A stretch of 10,537 nucleotides of DNA from the NCBI GenBank assembly GCA_011051745.1, contig DRKO01000119.1:1-10537 (forward strand). Direction: 5' to 3'. The first letter of the stretch is position 1; the number at the start of each line of letters is the position of its first letter. The position numbers and the translations under genes are program-made. Under the pieces are notes generated by a model. It worked only from the letters and a program-made list of their open reading frames with translations. It did not search any database and was not told the DNA's origin. Of the stretch, positions 1-6,390 are shown piece after piece. The stretch comes from Chloroflexota bacterium (GTDB lineage Bacteria > Chloroflexota > Anaerolineae > Aggregatilineales > UBA3940).

Positions 1-651
1 GACGAGACAACCCAGGACGCTCTTAGTCACTACACCCGAGACCTCTTCGCCCGCGAAGATGAAGCTCTGAGGGCAATCCGCGCCCGCAGCGATGCTCACG
101 GATTGCCGCGCATTCACATCCGCCCGGAAGAGGGACTGATGTTGCAGTTTCTGCTGACGGCTATCGGCGCTCGCCGCGTGGTTGAGATCGGCACACTGGC
201 GGGCTACAGCGGGACCTGGATGGCGCGGGCGTTGCCCGCCGGGGGGCGCCTGATCACCCTGGAGATCGACCCGGAACATGCCGCCGTTGCCCGCGAGTCG
301 TTTGAGCAGGCCGGAGTCGCAGATCGCGTCGAGGTGCGGGTCGGCCACGCGCTGGAGAGCCTGAAAGCGCTATCCGATGAGGGGCCGTTTGATGCCGTCT
401 TCATTGACGCCGCCAAGCGCGATTATCCGGCCTACTTAGACTGGTCGGTTGAGAACATCCGGACGGGCGGGCTGATCATGGCGCATAATGCCTTCTGGCA
501 CGGGCGAGTTGTCCGGCCTGACTGGCAGGACAACCCCGACGTAAAAGGCCTGCAACTCTTCAACCGGAGGCTGGCGGAGGACCCGCGCCTGCTGGCAACG
601 ATCATCCCGGTTGGGGATGGGATCGCGGTGGCCGTCCGGCTGGCAGAATAG
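1..651 (+). CDS. Class I SAM-dependent O-methyltransferase (COMT/CCoAOMT-like), 5' end cut by window
   Basis: The reading frame is open from base 1, so the gene begins outside the window; 216 residues are visible and only a few are probably missing, because family members are about 215-225 residues. The likely reaction is transfer of a methyl group from S-adenosylmethionine to a hydroxyl of a small, catechol-like molecule in the cytoplasm; the substrate is unknown. Visible motifs (numbered from base 1) are the SAM-binding loop VEIGTLAGYS at 61-70, the acidic strand LITLEID after it, and FIDAAK with Asp136 and Lys139, followed by DYPAYLDW. In this family two Asp and one Asn normally bind the catalytic metal. 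Here the usual Asp-Asn pair reads His162-Asn163 (in GGLIMAHNAFWHGRV), so one ligand is changed. An internal TTG at 103 is open as a start, but it would drop conserved N-terminal helices. Galactokinase follows after 76 bases with no clear terminator between, so co-transcription is possible. Family is sure; activity is less so. Confidence 0.85.
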   Translation, partial: DETTQDALSHYTRDLFAREDEALRAIRARSDAHGLPRIHIRPEEGLMLQFLLTAIGARRVVEIGTLAGYSGTWMARALPAGGRLITLEIDPEHAAVARESFEQAGVADRVEVRVGHALESLKALSDEGPFDAVFIDAAKRDYPAYLDWSVENIRTGGLIMAHNAFWHGRVVRPDWQDNPDVKGLQLFNRRLAEDPRLLATIIPVGDGIAVAVRLAE

Positions 652-712
652 CAGAATAACGAAAAGGAACTTTTCCTCAGGACTCCTATCTACAGACCCG
701 GCAGGGAACAAA

Positions 713-720
713 AAGGGGAG
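713..720 (+). promoter_or_regulatory. Shine-Dalgarno site that sets the galactokinase start
   Basis: AAGGGGAG lies 7 bases before the ATG at 728. It decides between this start and an in-frame ATG at 611, which lies inside the end of the methyltransferase gene and would add 39 residues unlike any galactokinase N-terminus. Confidence 0.7.
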
Positions 721-727
721 ACTATCT

Positions 728-1933
728 ATGGGAGCCAGAACCCCAACGGAAAAACCACCTGCAAGGTTAATCGAGCAGTTTCGGGCAGTGTTCAGAGAGG
801 ACCCGGAGTTTCTTGTCCGGGCTCCGGGGCGCGTTGATCTGATCGGCACTCATACCGATTACAATGAGGGCTGGGTGTTGCCAGCCGCGATCACCCGCTA
901 CGCCTGGCTGGCGGTCAGGGAACTGCCCACCGCGCTGATCACCCTCCACGCCCTCGATATGGACGAGCAGGTCGCCTTCCGCCTGACCGATCTTGAAGAC
1001 AGGAAAGCCCTCAACGGCCAGCCGTTGCCTCGCTGGGCTCAGTACGCAGCAGGTGTGGCCTGGAGCCTGCAGGAGGCTGGCCTGGCGACCCCCGGCTCCC
1101 AGATCATGATCACCAGTGACGTGCCGGTCGGGGCCGGTTTGTCTTCTTCAGCAGCCGTAGAAGTGGCTTATGCGACGGCCTGGGCGCATATCGTTGGCTG
1201 GAAGGTAGACAGGATGAAGCTGGCGCAGCTCTGCCAGCGAGCGGAGAACGAGTACGTAGGTGTGAACTCCGGGCTGATGGATCAGTTCACCAGCCTGCAC
1301 GGTAAGCCCGGGCACGCTCTGCTGTTCGACTGCCGCACACTGGAGTGGGAGGCCCTGCCGCTCCCTGAGGACATCTCCCTTGTCGTCGCCGACACAGGCA
1401 CGCGCCGCCAGCTTACAGACAGTCTCTATAATCAGCGACGCGCCGAATGTGAGCAGGCTGTTCAGGCGCTCCGGGAATATTTGCCCGATATCTCCGCCCT
1501 GCGCGATGTCACGGTCGAGCAGTTCACCGCTTACAGAGACAGGCTGGAGGAACCGATTCGGCAGCGGGCGGAGCATATTATTCACGAGAACGCCCGTGTT
1601 CTGGCTGCGGCAGAGGCGCTCAAACGGGGCGACGTGATCACGCTGGGGCATCTTCTGGACGAATCCCACCTCAGTGCCCGCGACCTGTTCGAGGCGAGCG
1701 GGCCGGAACTCGATGCGATGTGGGAAGCCTCACAGGGGCATCCGGCCCGGCTGGGCGGACGCTTCATCGGGGCAGGGTGGGCTGGTTGTCTGGTCTTCCT
1801 CGCAAAGGCCGGGGCAGCAGAGGATTTCGCCGCTTACACCGCCCGCCGCTACGAGGAGCGCACGGGGATCAGCCCTTCCATGAGCCACATGCGAACGGCT
1901 GGCGGGGCCGAGGTGCTGGAGGACTGGGCCTGA
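728..1933 (+). CDS. galK: Galactokinase-family GHMP sugar kinase
   Basis: This 401-residue cytoplasmic kinase has the full length and all three GHMP motifs of galactokinase, which makes galactose 1-phosphate from galactose and ATP in the Leloir pathway. Motif 1 is GRVDLIGTHTDYNEG (34-48), the ATP-binding motif 2 is PVGAGLSSSAA (133-143), the catalytic Asp185 sits in NSGLMDQF, Tyr234 lies in LYNQRRAE, and motif 3 is GGRFIGAGWAGC (343-354). Arg35, His42, Asp44, Asp185 and Tyr234 match known sugar or catalytic positions. Position 41 is Thr where galactokinases have a sugar-contacting Glu (usual motif GEHTDY), and Asp37 replaces the usual Asn, so the true sugar could differ from galactose. The start at 728 is supported by a good ribosome binding site. 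No galT or galE is nearby, so context does not settle the substrate. It ends at a terminator shared with the convergent sigma factor gene. Confidence 0.85.
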   Translation: MGARTPTEKPPARLIEQFRAVFREDPEFLVRAPGRVDLIGTHTDYNEGWVLPAAITRYAWLAVRELPTALITLHALDMDEQVAFRLTDLEDRKALNGQPLPRWAQYAAGVAWSLQEAGLATPGSQIMITSDVPVGAGLSSSAAVEVAYATAWAHIVGWKVDRMKLAQLCQRAENEYVGVNSGLMDQFTSLHGKPGHALLFDCRTLEWEALPLPEDISLVVADTGTRRQLTDSLYNQRRAECEQAVQALREYLPDISALRDVTVEQFTAYRDRLEEPIRQRAEHIIHENARVLAAAEALKRGDVITLGHLLDESHLSARDLFEASGPELDAMWEASQGHPARLGGRFIGAGWAGCLVFLAKAGAAEDFAAYTARRYEERTGISPSMSHMRTAGGAEVLEDWA

Positions 1934-1950
1934 TCTCCAGCCGGATACGC

Positions 1951-1990
1951 AAAAAGACACCGGCGCGGGCTCTTCTCTCGCGCCGGTTTT
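1951..1990. terminator. Bidirectional intrinsic terminator between galK and the sigma factor gene
   Basis: Arms ACCGGCGCG (1959-1967) and CGCGCCGGT (1979-1987) form a perfect 9-bp stem with an 11-base loop. TTTT ends the + strand copy (1987-1990), and the A5 run at 1951-1955 supplies a U-tract for transcripts coming from the minus strand. It sits exactly between two convergent genes. Confidence 0.85.
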
Positions 1991-2018
1991 CGTCCGGGGT
2001 TCCTGTCTGGCGACACCC

Positions 2019-3257
2019 TCAGCGCAGGTAATCACGCAACTGGCGGGAGCGGCGCGGGTGGCGCAGGCGGCGCAGCGCTTTGCCCTCGATCTGACGGATG
2101 CGCTCGCGCGTCAGCCCGAATTTCTGCCCCACCTCCTCCAGCGTGTAGGTGCGTCCATTCTGAAGGCCAAACCGCAGGCGCAGGATACGCGCCTCGCGCG
2201 GGGAGAGGGTGGAAAGAACCTCCTCCACCTTCTCGCGCAGCAGGTTGTCTGAGACGCTCTGCGTGGGGGTAGGAGTCGAGTCGTCCTCAATGAACGAGCC
2301 GAGCTCGCTGTCCTCATCTTCCCCGACCGGGTGCTCCAGCGAGAGCGGCTGCCAGCTCACCTTGAGCATCCATTGGACCTTGCGGGGCTCCAGATCGAGC
2401 ACGGCGGCGATCTCCTCGGCGGTCGGTCTGCGCCCGTGGAGTTGCTCAAGCTGGCGGGCGGTTTTGTACAGTCTGCGTATGCGGTCTGACATGTGGACGG
2501 GGACGCGGATCGTGCGCCCCTGATCGGCAATGGCACGGGTGATCGTCTGCCGGATCCACCAGGTGGCGTAAGTGCTGAAGCGATAGCCGCGCCGGTAATC
2601 GAACTTCTCCACCGCCTTCATCAGCCCGAGGTTGCCCTCCTGAATCAGATCGAGGAAAGGCACTCCCTGCCCGATGTACTTTTTGGCGATGCTGACCACA
2701 AGGCGTGTGTTCGCTTTAATCAGGTGTTCGCGGGCCGCCTTCCCATCGTCCACGAGGGCCTGGAGCCTCTCCACCTCCTCCGGCGGGAGCCTGCCGTTGG
2801 CCTGAGAGAGAGTCTCCGCCGCGCAGTTGCCTTCCTCCAGACGGCGGGCCAGATCGATCTCCTCCTCGGTCGTCAGGAGCGGGACCCGTGCCATCTCTTT
2901 GAGATACAGGCCGACCGTATCATCTGAGGAGATGCCGGAGAGATCGAGCATCGTTTCGTCTTCTTCGCCGAAGTCGTCGGCCAGTTCTTCGTCGGCGCTC
3001 ACCTCTTCCAACTGGCCAATGAGCGATTTCTTGCGTTCGCGTGGGACATCTTCCTCGCTTTCGTAGATATCAACTCCGGCGGCGACGAGGGCGATGAAAA
3101 CGTCCTCGGCGTGCTCCATACTCTCGTCGGGGTCGGACATAACGTCCAGAATGTCATCGGTGGTCAGGTAGCCCTGCGCATCAGCTTTCTCTAAGAGTTC
3201 AGCAACTAGTTCGAGTTCCTTATCGTCACCGTAACTCATCAAACGACTCCGCTGCAT
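2019..3257 (-). CDS. rpoD: RNA polymerase primary sigma factor (sigma-70, RpoD/SigA type)
   Basis: This is a 412-residue group 1 type sigma factor, which directs RNA polymerase to -10/-35 promoters. Region 1.1 lies at about 15-66 (LVAELLEKADAQGYL onward), then an acidic linker (about 67-112), region 1.2 (DDTVGLYLKEMARVPLL, 112-128), region 2 (about 178-256) with the core-binding helix DLIQEGNLGLMKAVEKFDY and the promoter-melting stretch FSTYATWWIRQTITRAI (227-243), region 3, a sigma finger SLEHPVGEDEDSELGSFI (306-323), and region 4 (348-412) with the helix-turn-helix GLTRERIRQIEGKALRRL. Region 1.1 and the near-consensus regions 2 and 4 argue for the primary factor rather than an alternative one. 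Phyla such as Chloroflexota often carry several close paralogues, so a secondary role remains possible. Two starts are open: ATG at 3257 (GAGG upstream) and ATG at 3239 (GGAG 7 bases upstream); both are credible and differ by six residues. It follows the YceD gene on the same strand, with a hairpin between. Confidence 0.93.
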   Translation of the reverse strand: MQRSRLMSYGDDKELELVAELLEKADAQGYLTTDDILDVMSDPDESMEHAEDVFIALVAAGVDIYESEEDVPRERKKSLIGQLEEVSADEELADDFGEEDETMLDLSGISSDDTVGLYLKEMARVPLLTTEEEIDLARRLEEGNCAAETLSQANGRLPPEEVERLQALVDDGKAAREHLIKANTRLVVSIAKKYIGQGVPFLDLIQEGNLGLMKAVEKFDYRRGYRFSTYATWWIRQTITRAIADQGRTIRVPVHMSDRIRRLYKTARQLEQLHGRRPTAEEIAAVLDLEPRKVQWMLKVSWQPLSLEHPVGEDEDSELGSFIEDDSTPTPTQSVSDNLLREKVEEVLSTLSPREARILRLRFGLQNGRTYTLEEVGQKFGLTRERIRQIEGKALRRLRHPRRSRQLRDYLR

Positions 3258-3344
3258 ATGAATGCCTCAATACCAGAATAAGCCTGCCTTACAACGACGG
3301 ACAGCAGATAGTTACCGGATAGACGGACGTAGCGTAAATATACA

Positions 3345-3367
3345 ACACCGACCTTCTCGGTCGGTGT
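3345..3367 (-). terminator. Hairpin between the YceD gene and the sigma factor gene, terminator or attenuator
   Basis: Arms ACACCGACC and GGTCGGTGT make a perfect 9-bp stem around a 5-base loop, starting 6 bases after the YceD stop codon. On the minus strand it is followed by TGTATATTT, a broken U-tract, so termination may be partial and leave some read-through into the sigma factor gene. I found no convincing separate promoter between the hairpin and that gene. Confidence 0.5.
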
Positions 3368-3373
3368 CGTTGT

Positions 3374-3913
3374 TCAATCCTCTAGCAGTGCACGCAGGGG
3401 AGCCATGCGGGGATCGATGGGCTCATACTTGCAGTCGCAGGCTCCCTCATTGAGGTTCTGACCACACTCGACGCACAGCCCCTTGCAATCCGGTGAACAC
3501 AGAACCTGGATAGGGATTGCCAGGATGGCTTCTTCTCGGACGATGGGCGTGAGATCAATGAAACCGCCTTCCTCGATCCGATAGGGGCTGGCGGGGTTAC
3601 CAACGCCGGGCGCAGGGTGGGGCTCCGGCTTCAAGAAGAGCTCTGATAAGAGCACCTCAAACGGCAGTTCGGTAGGAGCCAGGCAACGAACGCACTCAAC
3701 CGCTATTCTGGCATGCAGTGTTCCCTGAACCAGTACGCCCTGGGGTGTGCGGGACAGCCGCAATATGCCCTCAAGCGAACTGATAGAAACGTCTTCGACG
3801 ACGACGGTGCCCGACTCGTTAAACTCGAACTCCCGGCTGTAGCCTGCTCCTTCTTTCAAAAGGAAGCCGACGTTTAGCCTGAAGAGGCGATTATTTGATT
3901 TGTGAACGTCCAT
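3374..3913 (-). CDS. yceD: YceD/DUF177 family protein, implicated in 23S rRNA maturation
   Basis: The protein has 179 residues from the chosen start. The family (DUF177/YceD) is implicated in accumulation of 23S rRNA and commonly sits next to rpmF (ribosomal protein L32). Visible family marks are the N-terminal FRLNVGFLLKEGAGYSREFEF, the central VECVRCL with Cys74 and Cys77, the EGGFIDLTPIVREEAILAIP stretch, and the cysteine cluster CSPDCKGLCVECGQNLNEG ending in CDC (Cys139, 143, 147, 150, 159, 161), which looks like a metal-binding knuckle. The frame is open upstream to a TTG at 4081, but the promoter -10 box (4065-4070) lies inside those codons, so that start cannot be used from this promoter. 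ATG at 3913 fits where the family begins but has no good ribosome binding site; ATG at 3994, with GGAGG 13 bases upstream, is the alternative and would add 27 residues. No rpmF follows; the next gene is the sigma factor. Confidence 0.82.
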   Translation of the reverse strand: MDVHKSNNRLFRLNVGFLLKEGAGYSREFEFNESGTVVVEDVSISSLEGILRLSRTPQGVLVQGTLHARIAVECVRCLAPTELPFEVLLSELFLKPEPHPAPGVGNPASPYRIEEGGFIDLTPIVREEAILAIPIQVLCSPDCKGLCVECGQNLNEGACDCKYEPIDPRMAPLRALLED

Positions 3914-4064
3914 TACAAGACTACCAGTACACTCTTTGCTTATGTAAGGCCACGAAGTGGGATCACACCGGTCCAGAAGATAAAAGGACGACATCCTGCC
4001 CGTCGCCCCTCCAGGGCTTCCTTGCTGATCACTTGACAGGGACATCACCTGGAGCAGTGTCCGC

Positions 4065-4094
4065 ATTATAACACGCCTCAAACCCTATGGTCAA
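4065..4094 (-). promoter_or_regulatory. Sigma-70 promoter for yceD (and possibly rpoD)
   Basis: Read on the minus strand, TTGACC (4089-4094) and a perfect TATAAT (4065-4070) are separated by 18 bases. Transcription should begin near 4058, leaving a leader of about 145 bases if yceD starts at 3913. This is the best promoter in the window and is of the type read by the primary sigma factor encoded just downstream. Confidence 0.8.
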
Positions 4095-4233
4095 GAACCA
4101 GCGTGCTTTTGACACAGTTTCCTTAACATTTGGCGTATGCAAACCGGAATCACACCGCAACGCCGATCCGGGCCGGGGGTTTTTCTGATCAAACCGGTGT
4201 GCGTTCGGAAGAGAGGATAGCTACTCCTCTAAG

Positions 4234-4262
4234 TTCCCTTCGCTTTTTCCCCGGTATATACT
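4234..4262 (+). promoter_or_regulatory. Candidate promoter for the MFS transporter
   Basis: TATACT (4257-4262) is one base from the -10 consensus; 17 bases upstream lies TTCCCT (4234-4239), a weak -35. The start point would be near 4269, about 40 bases before the ATG. A better -35 word, TTGACA at 4109-4114, has no -10 box at proper distance. Confidence 0.4.
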
Positions 4263-4308
4263 ACGGGCACACCGAACGGTTCTCTACCCCACAAAGGATG
4301 AGCATCCC

Positions 4309-6318
4309 ATGGCAACAGTTGAAGGATACGTCCCTCTCGAGAAACTCGACGAGCGCGAGTACAGGCGCCGCATCCGGGCCTGGACGCTGTATGATTGGGC
4401 CAACTCGGCCTTCGCGACCACCATTCTGGCAGCAGTTCTGCCCGTCTACTACAGTCAGGTTGCCGGGGCGACGCTGCCCAGCGAGACGATGGCCACCGCC
4501 TACTGGAGCCTGGGGCTGAGTTTCTCGCTCTTTGTTTCAGCCCTCATGGCCCCCATTCTGGGGACCATCTCGGACGTGATGCGGGGGAAGAAAAAGTTCC
4601 TCACCCTCTTTGCCGGGATGGGCATTGTGGCTACCGGGCTGATGGTGCTGGTCTCGACCGGTGACTGGCTGCTGGCCTCGATCCTGTTCATAGTAGGGCG
4701 CATAGGCTTCACGGCTGCCAACGTCTTCTATGATGCCCTCCTCCCTCACGTAGCCAGAGAGGAAGACCGGGACCTCGTCTCCACGCGGGGGTATGCTCTG
4801 GGCTATCTGGGCGGCGGCCTGCTGCTGGCGCTTAACATCGTCATGATCCAGCTTCTCCCCGGCACGTGGGGGCCGCGCCTCTCCTTCCTGAGCGTGGCTC
4901 TGTGGTGGGCGATCTTCTCGATCCCGATCTTCACGCAGGTTCCAGAACCCCCTGCCGCTCCCGTCGAACTGGAAGGGAACGTCATCGCGATCAGCTTCAA
5001 ACGGCTGGCGAAAACCCTGCGGGACATCCAGCAGTACAAAGAGCTGTTCAAGTTCCTGATCGCCTTCCTGATCTACAACGACGGCATCGGCACGATCATC
5101 GGCGTGGCGGCGATCTACGGCGCGGAACTGGGCTTCGGGACTCTGGAACTGATCCTCGCCCTGTTGCTGGTACAGTTTGTCGGCATCCCCTTCAGCCTGA
5201 TCTTTGGCCGTTTGCCGAACAAAGCCGAAAAACGGCGGCCTCTGTTTCTGGCCTTTATCCTCTTTAACCTGATCGCTCTGCCCCTGGGCGGGATCATCGG
5301 ATCACGTGTGTTGCCCGGCGAGATCACGGGCGCGCCCCTGCCACCCTATGAGGACACCGCTACGGCGGTCGGAGAGGGAACCTACGGGGTGGACAGCGAG
5401 GCCATCCGCTACACTGGCGAGTGGGAAATGGAGACCATCCCGGCGGAGGAACTGCGCACCGACACAGACGTTACCTACGCCATAACGGCAGAACCCGGCG
5501 CACAGTATGAGATCGCCTTCAACGGGCAGCGTGTGAAGATCACCTATAGCACCGGTCCGGATCGTGGAATCTGGGCGGTGTATCTGGATGGCGAGCCGTA
5601 CATTGACGAGGACACCGGAGAGCCGTTCCAGATTGACGGCTACCGCGCCACGGTGCGCTACGGGGTTAATCAGGCCTTCACCGCCGACGAGCCGGGCGAG
5701 CACACCCTCACCGTTGTGAATACCGGCGAGCGCAATCCGGCGAGCAGCGGCACGCTCATGACGCTGGCCCAGATCAGCGTCGAGCCACCGCTCCGGCAGA
5801 GCAATCTGGGCATAATCCTGGGTCTGATTCTGGCTGTGGAGATCGTGGGGATCGTCTTCGCCCTGCTCACGGGGAAGGCGTTGTTCTCCGGCCTGGCGGA
5901 GAAGATGGACACCAAGCGGAGCATCATTCTGGCGCTGAGCGTCTACGCCGTGATCGCCATCTGGGGATACTTCCTCAACTCAACAATCGAGTTCTGGTTC
6001 CTGGCGTGGATGGTCGCAATTGTGCAGGGCGGCAGTCAGGCGCTCAGCCGCAGCCTGTACGCCAGCATGTCCCCGGCTTCCAAGAGCGGTGAGTTCTTCG
6101 GCTTGTTCGGTGTGATGGAGAAGTTCTCAGCCGTGATGGGGCCGGCCCTGTTCGCCGCCGCCGGAGCGTTCTTCGGCAGCAGCCGCCCCGCCGTGCTGAG
6201 CCTGATCGTGTTCTTCTTCATCGGCATCTTCCTGCTGACGCGGGTAGACGTTGAAGAGGGCCGTCGAGTCGCCCGGATGGAGGATGCCGAATTGCTCGGC
6301 GCGGCGGCCACCGACTGA
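4309..6318 (+). CDS. UMF1/Atg22-like MFS transporter with duplicated helix pair and extracytoplasmic beta domain
   Basis: This 669-residue inner-membrane transporter belongs to the UMF1 (Atg22-like) branch of the major facilitator superfamily; substrates of bacterial members are mostly unknown. Family marks are WTLYDWANSAFATTILAAVL near the start, FLIYNDGIGTIIGVAAIYG (253-271), and VQGGSQALSRSLYASMSPASK (572-592). Ordinary members have about 430 residues and 12 helices. Here I count 14: about 32-48, 64-87, 98-115, 118-142, 160-182, 190-210, 246-270, 279-300, 311-333, 499-521, 538-558, 562-580, 600-622 and 626-646. Residues 334-497 are soluble. The segment before the insert (288-316) is repeated after it (510-543): VGIPFSLIFG matches VGIVFALLTG, and the following loops share L..K and KR. 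Such a pair duplication keeps topology and places the insert outside. The ATG at 4309 follows AAAGGA at about 10 bases. The gene stands alone between its own candidate promoter and a terminator. Family is firm; substrate is unknown. Confidence 0.85.
   Translation: MATVEGYVPLEKLDEREYRRRIRAWTLYDWANSAFATTILAAVLPVYYSQVAGATLPSETMATAYWSLGLSFSLFVSALMAPILGTISDVMRGKKKFLTLFAGMGIVATGLMVLVSTGDWLLASILFIVGRIGFTAANVFYDALLPHVAREEDRDLVSTRGYALGYLGGGLLLALNIVMIQLLPGTWGPRLSFLSVALWWAIFSIPIFTQVPEPPAAPVELEGNVIAISFKRLAKTLRDIQQYKELFKFLIAFLIYNDGIGTIIGVAAIYGAELGFGTLELILALLLVQFVGIPFSLIFGRLPNKAEKRRPLFLAFILFNLIALPLGGIIGSRVLPGEITGAPLPPYEDTATAVGEGTYGVDSEAIRYTGEWEMETIPAEELRTDTDVTYAITAEPGAQYEIAFNGQRVKITYSTGPDRGIWAVYLDGEPYIDEDTGEPFQIDGYRATVRYGVNQAFTADEPGEHTLTVVNTGERNPASSGTLMTLAQISVEPPLRQSNLGIILGLILAVEIVGIVFALLTGKALFSGLAEKMDTKRSIILALSVYAVIAIWGYFLNSTIEFWFLAWMVAIVQGGSQALSRSLYASMSPASKSGEFFGLFGVMEKFSAVMGPALFAAAGAFFGSSRPAVLSLIVFFFIGIFLLTRVDVEEGRRVARMEDAELLGAAATD
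5308..5799 (+). other. Extracytoplasmic carbohydrate-binding-like beta-sandwich inserted in the transporter
   Basis: Residues 334-497 of the transporter have no hydrophobic helix and read as alternating beta strands: RYTGEWEMETI (367-377), QYEIAFNGQRVKITYSTG (399-416), IWAVYLDGEPY (421-431), YRATVRYGVNQAF (445-457), then GEHTLTVVNTGERNPASSG (463-481) and a last strand LAQISV. The order tGeW, f.G..v...y..gp..G...vylDG, then eHtLtvv.tG...p.ss matches a galactose-binding-like domain that I recall from secreted proteins of Chloroflexota, usually in surface or cell-wall proteins and not in transporters. Base composition and codon use look like the rest of the gene. Ligand is unknown; sugar binding is an inference from the fold type. 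Confidence 0.6.
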
Positions 6319-6344
6319 AAAGCCGATCCGCTATGGCTACCCGG

Positions 6345-6375
6345 AGGGGCACAGGCCAGTGCTGTGCCCCTTTTT
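6345..6375 (+). terminator. Intrinsic terminator of the MFS transporter gene
   Basis: GGGGCACAG (6346-6354) and CTGTGCCCC (6362-6370) form a perfect 9-bp stem (10 with A6345-T6371) with a 7-base loop, followed directly by TTTTT. It begins 27 bases after the stop codon. There is no A-run on its left side, so it is not a strong terminator for the convergent PDZ gene. Confidence 0.88.
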
Positions 6376-6390
6376 GCTCAAGAGAGGGCG

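Larger units (their letters stand above)
3964..4274. repeat. Four copies of CACACCG around the yceD/transporter divergent region
   Basis: CACACCG occurs at 3964-3970, 4151-4157 and 4268-4274 on the + strand and inverted at 4195-4201. Two copies carry the longer form CACACCGGT (3964 and the inverted copy). The 4151 and 4195 copies form an inverted pair 37 bases apart that could pair in RNA, and AAACCGG also repeats directly at 4141 and 4191. The copy at 4268 lies just after the candidate transporter -10 box, as an operator would. This is a guess from spacing and recurrence; a chance cluster is possible. Apart from this, the two promoters and the yceD leader, I see nothing else in the non-coding stretch 3914-4308. 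Confidence 0.3.

Noticed and set aside
661..675. Hairpin GAAAAG-GAA-CTTTTC between the methyltransferase and galK, considered as terminator
   Set aside because: The stem is only 6 bp of mostly A-T pairs with no following U-run, so it is unlikely to stop transcription.
611..727. 39-codon upstream extension of galK from ATG 611
   Set aside because: It lies partly in the methyltransferase gene and is not galactokinase-like; the start at 728 has a good ribosome binding site.
436..849. Minus-strand open frame crossing the methyltransferase end and galK start
   Set aside because: It overlaps two clear + strand genes and shows no family motif or ribosome binding site.
3262..3453. Small + strand open frame across the yceD-rpoD hairpin
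   Set aside because: It overlaps the conserved yceD C-terminus and has no start signal or motif.
4109..4114. TTGACA on the + strand as -35 box for the transporter
   Set aside because: No -10-like hexamer occurs 16-18 bases downstream; TATGCA is about 21 bases away.
4130..4519. + strand open frame covering the transporter promoter region and its first codons
   Set aside because: It overlaps the well-supported transporter start in another frame and its low-complexity product resembles nothing.
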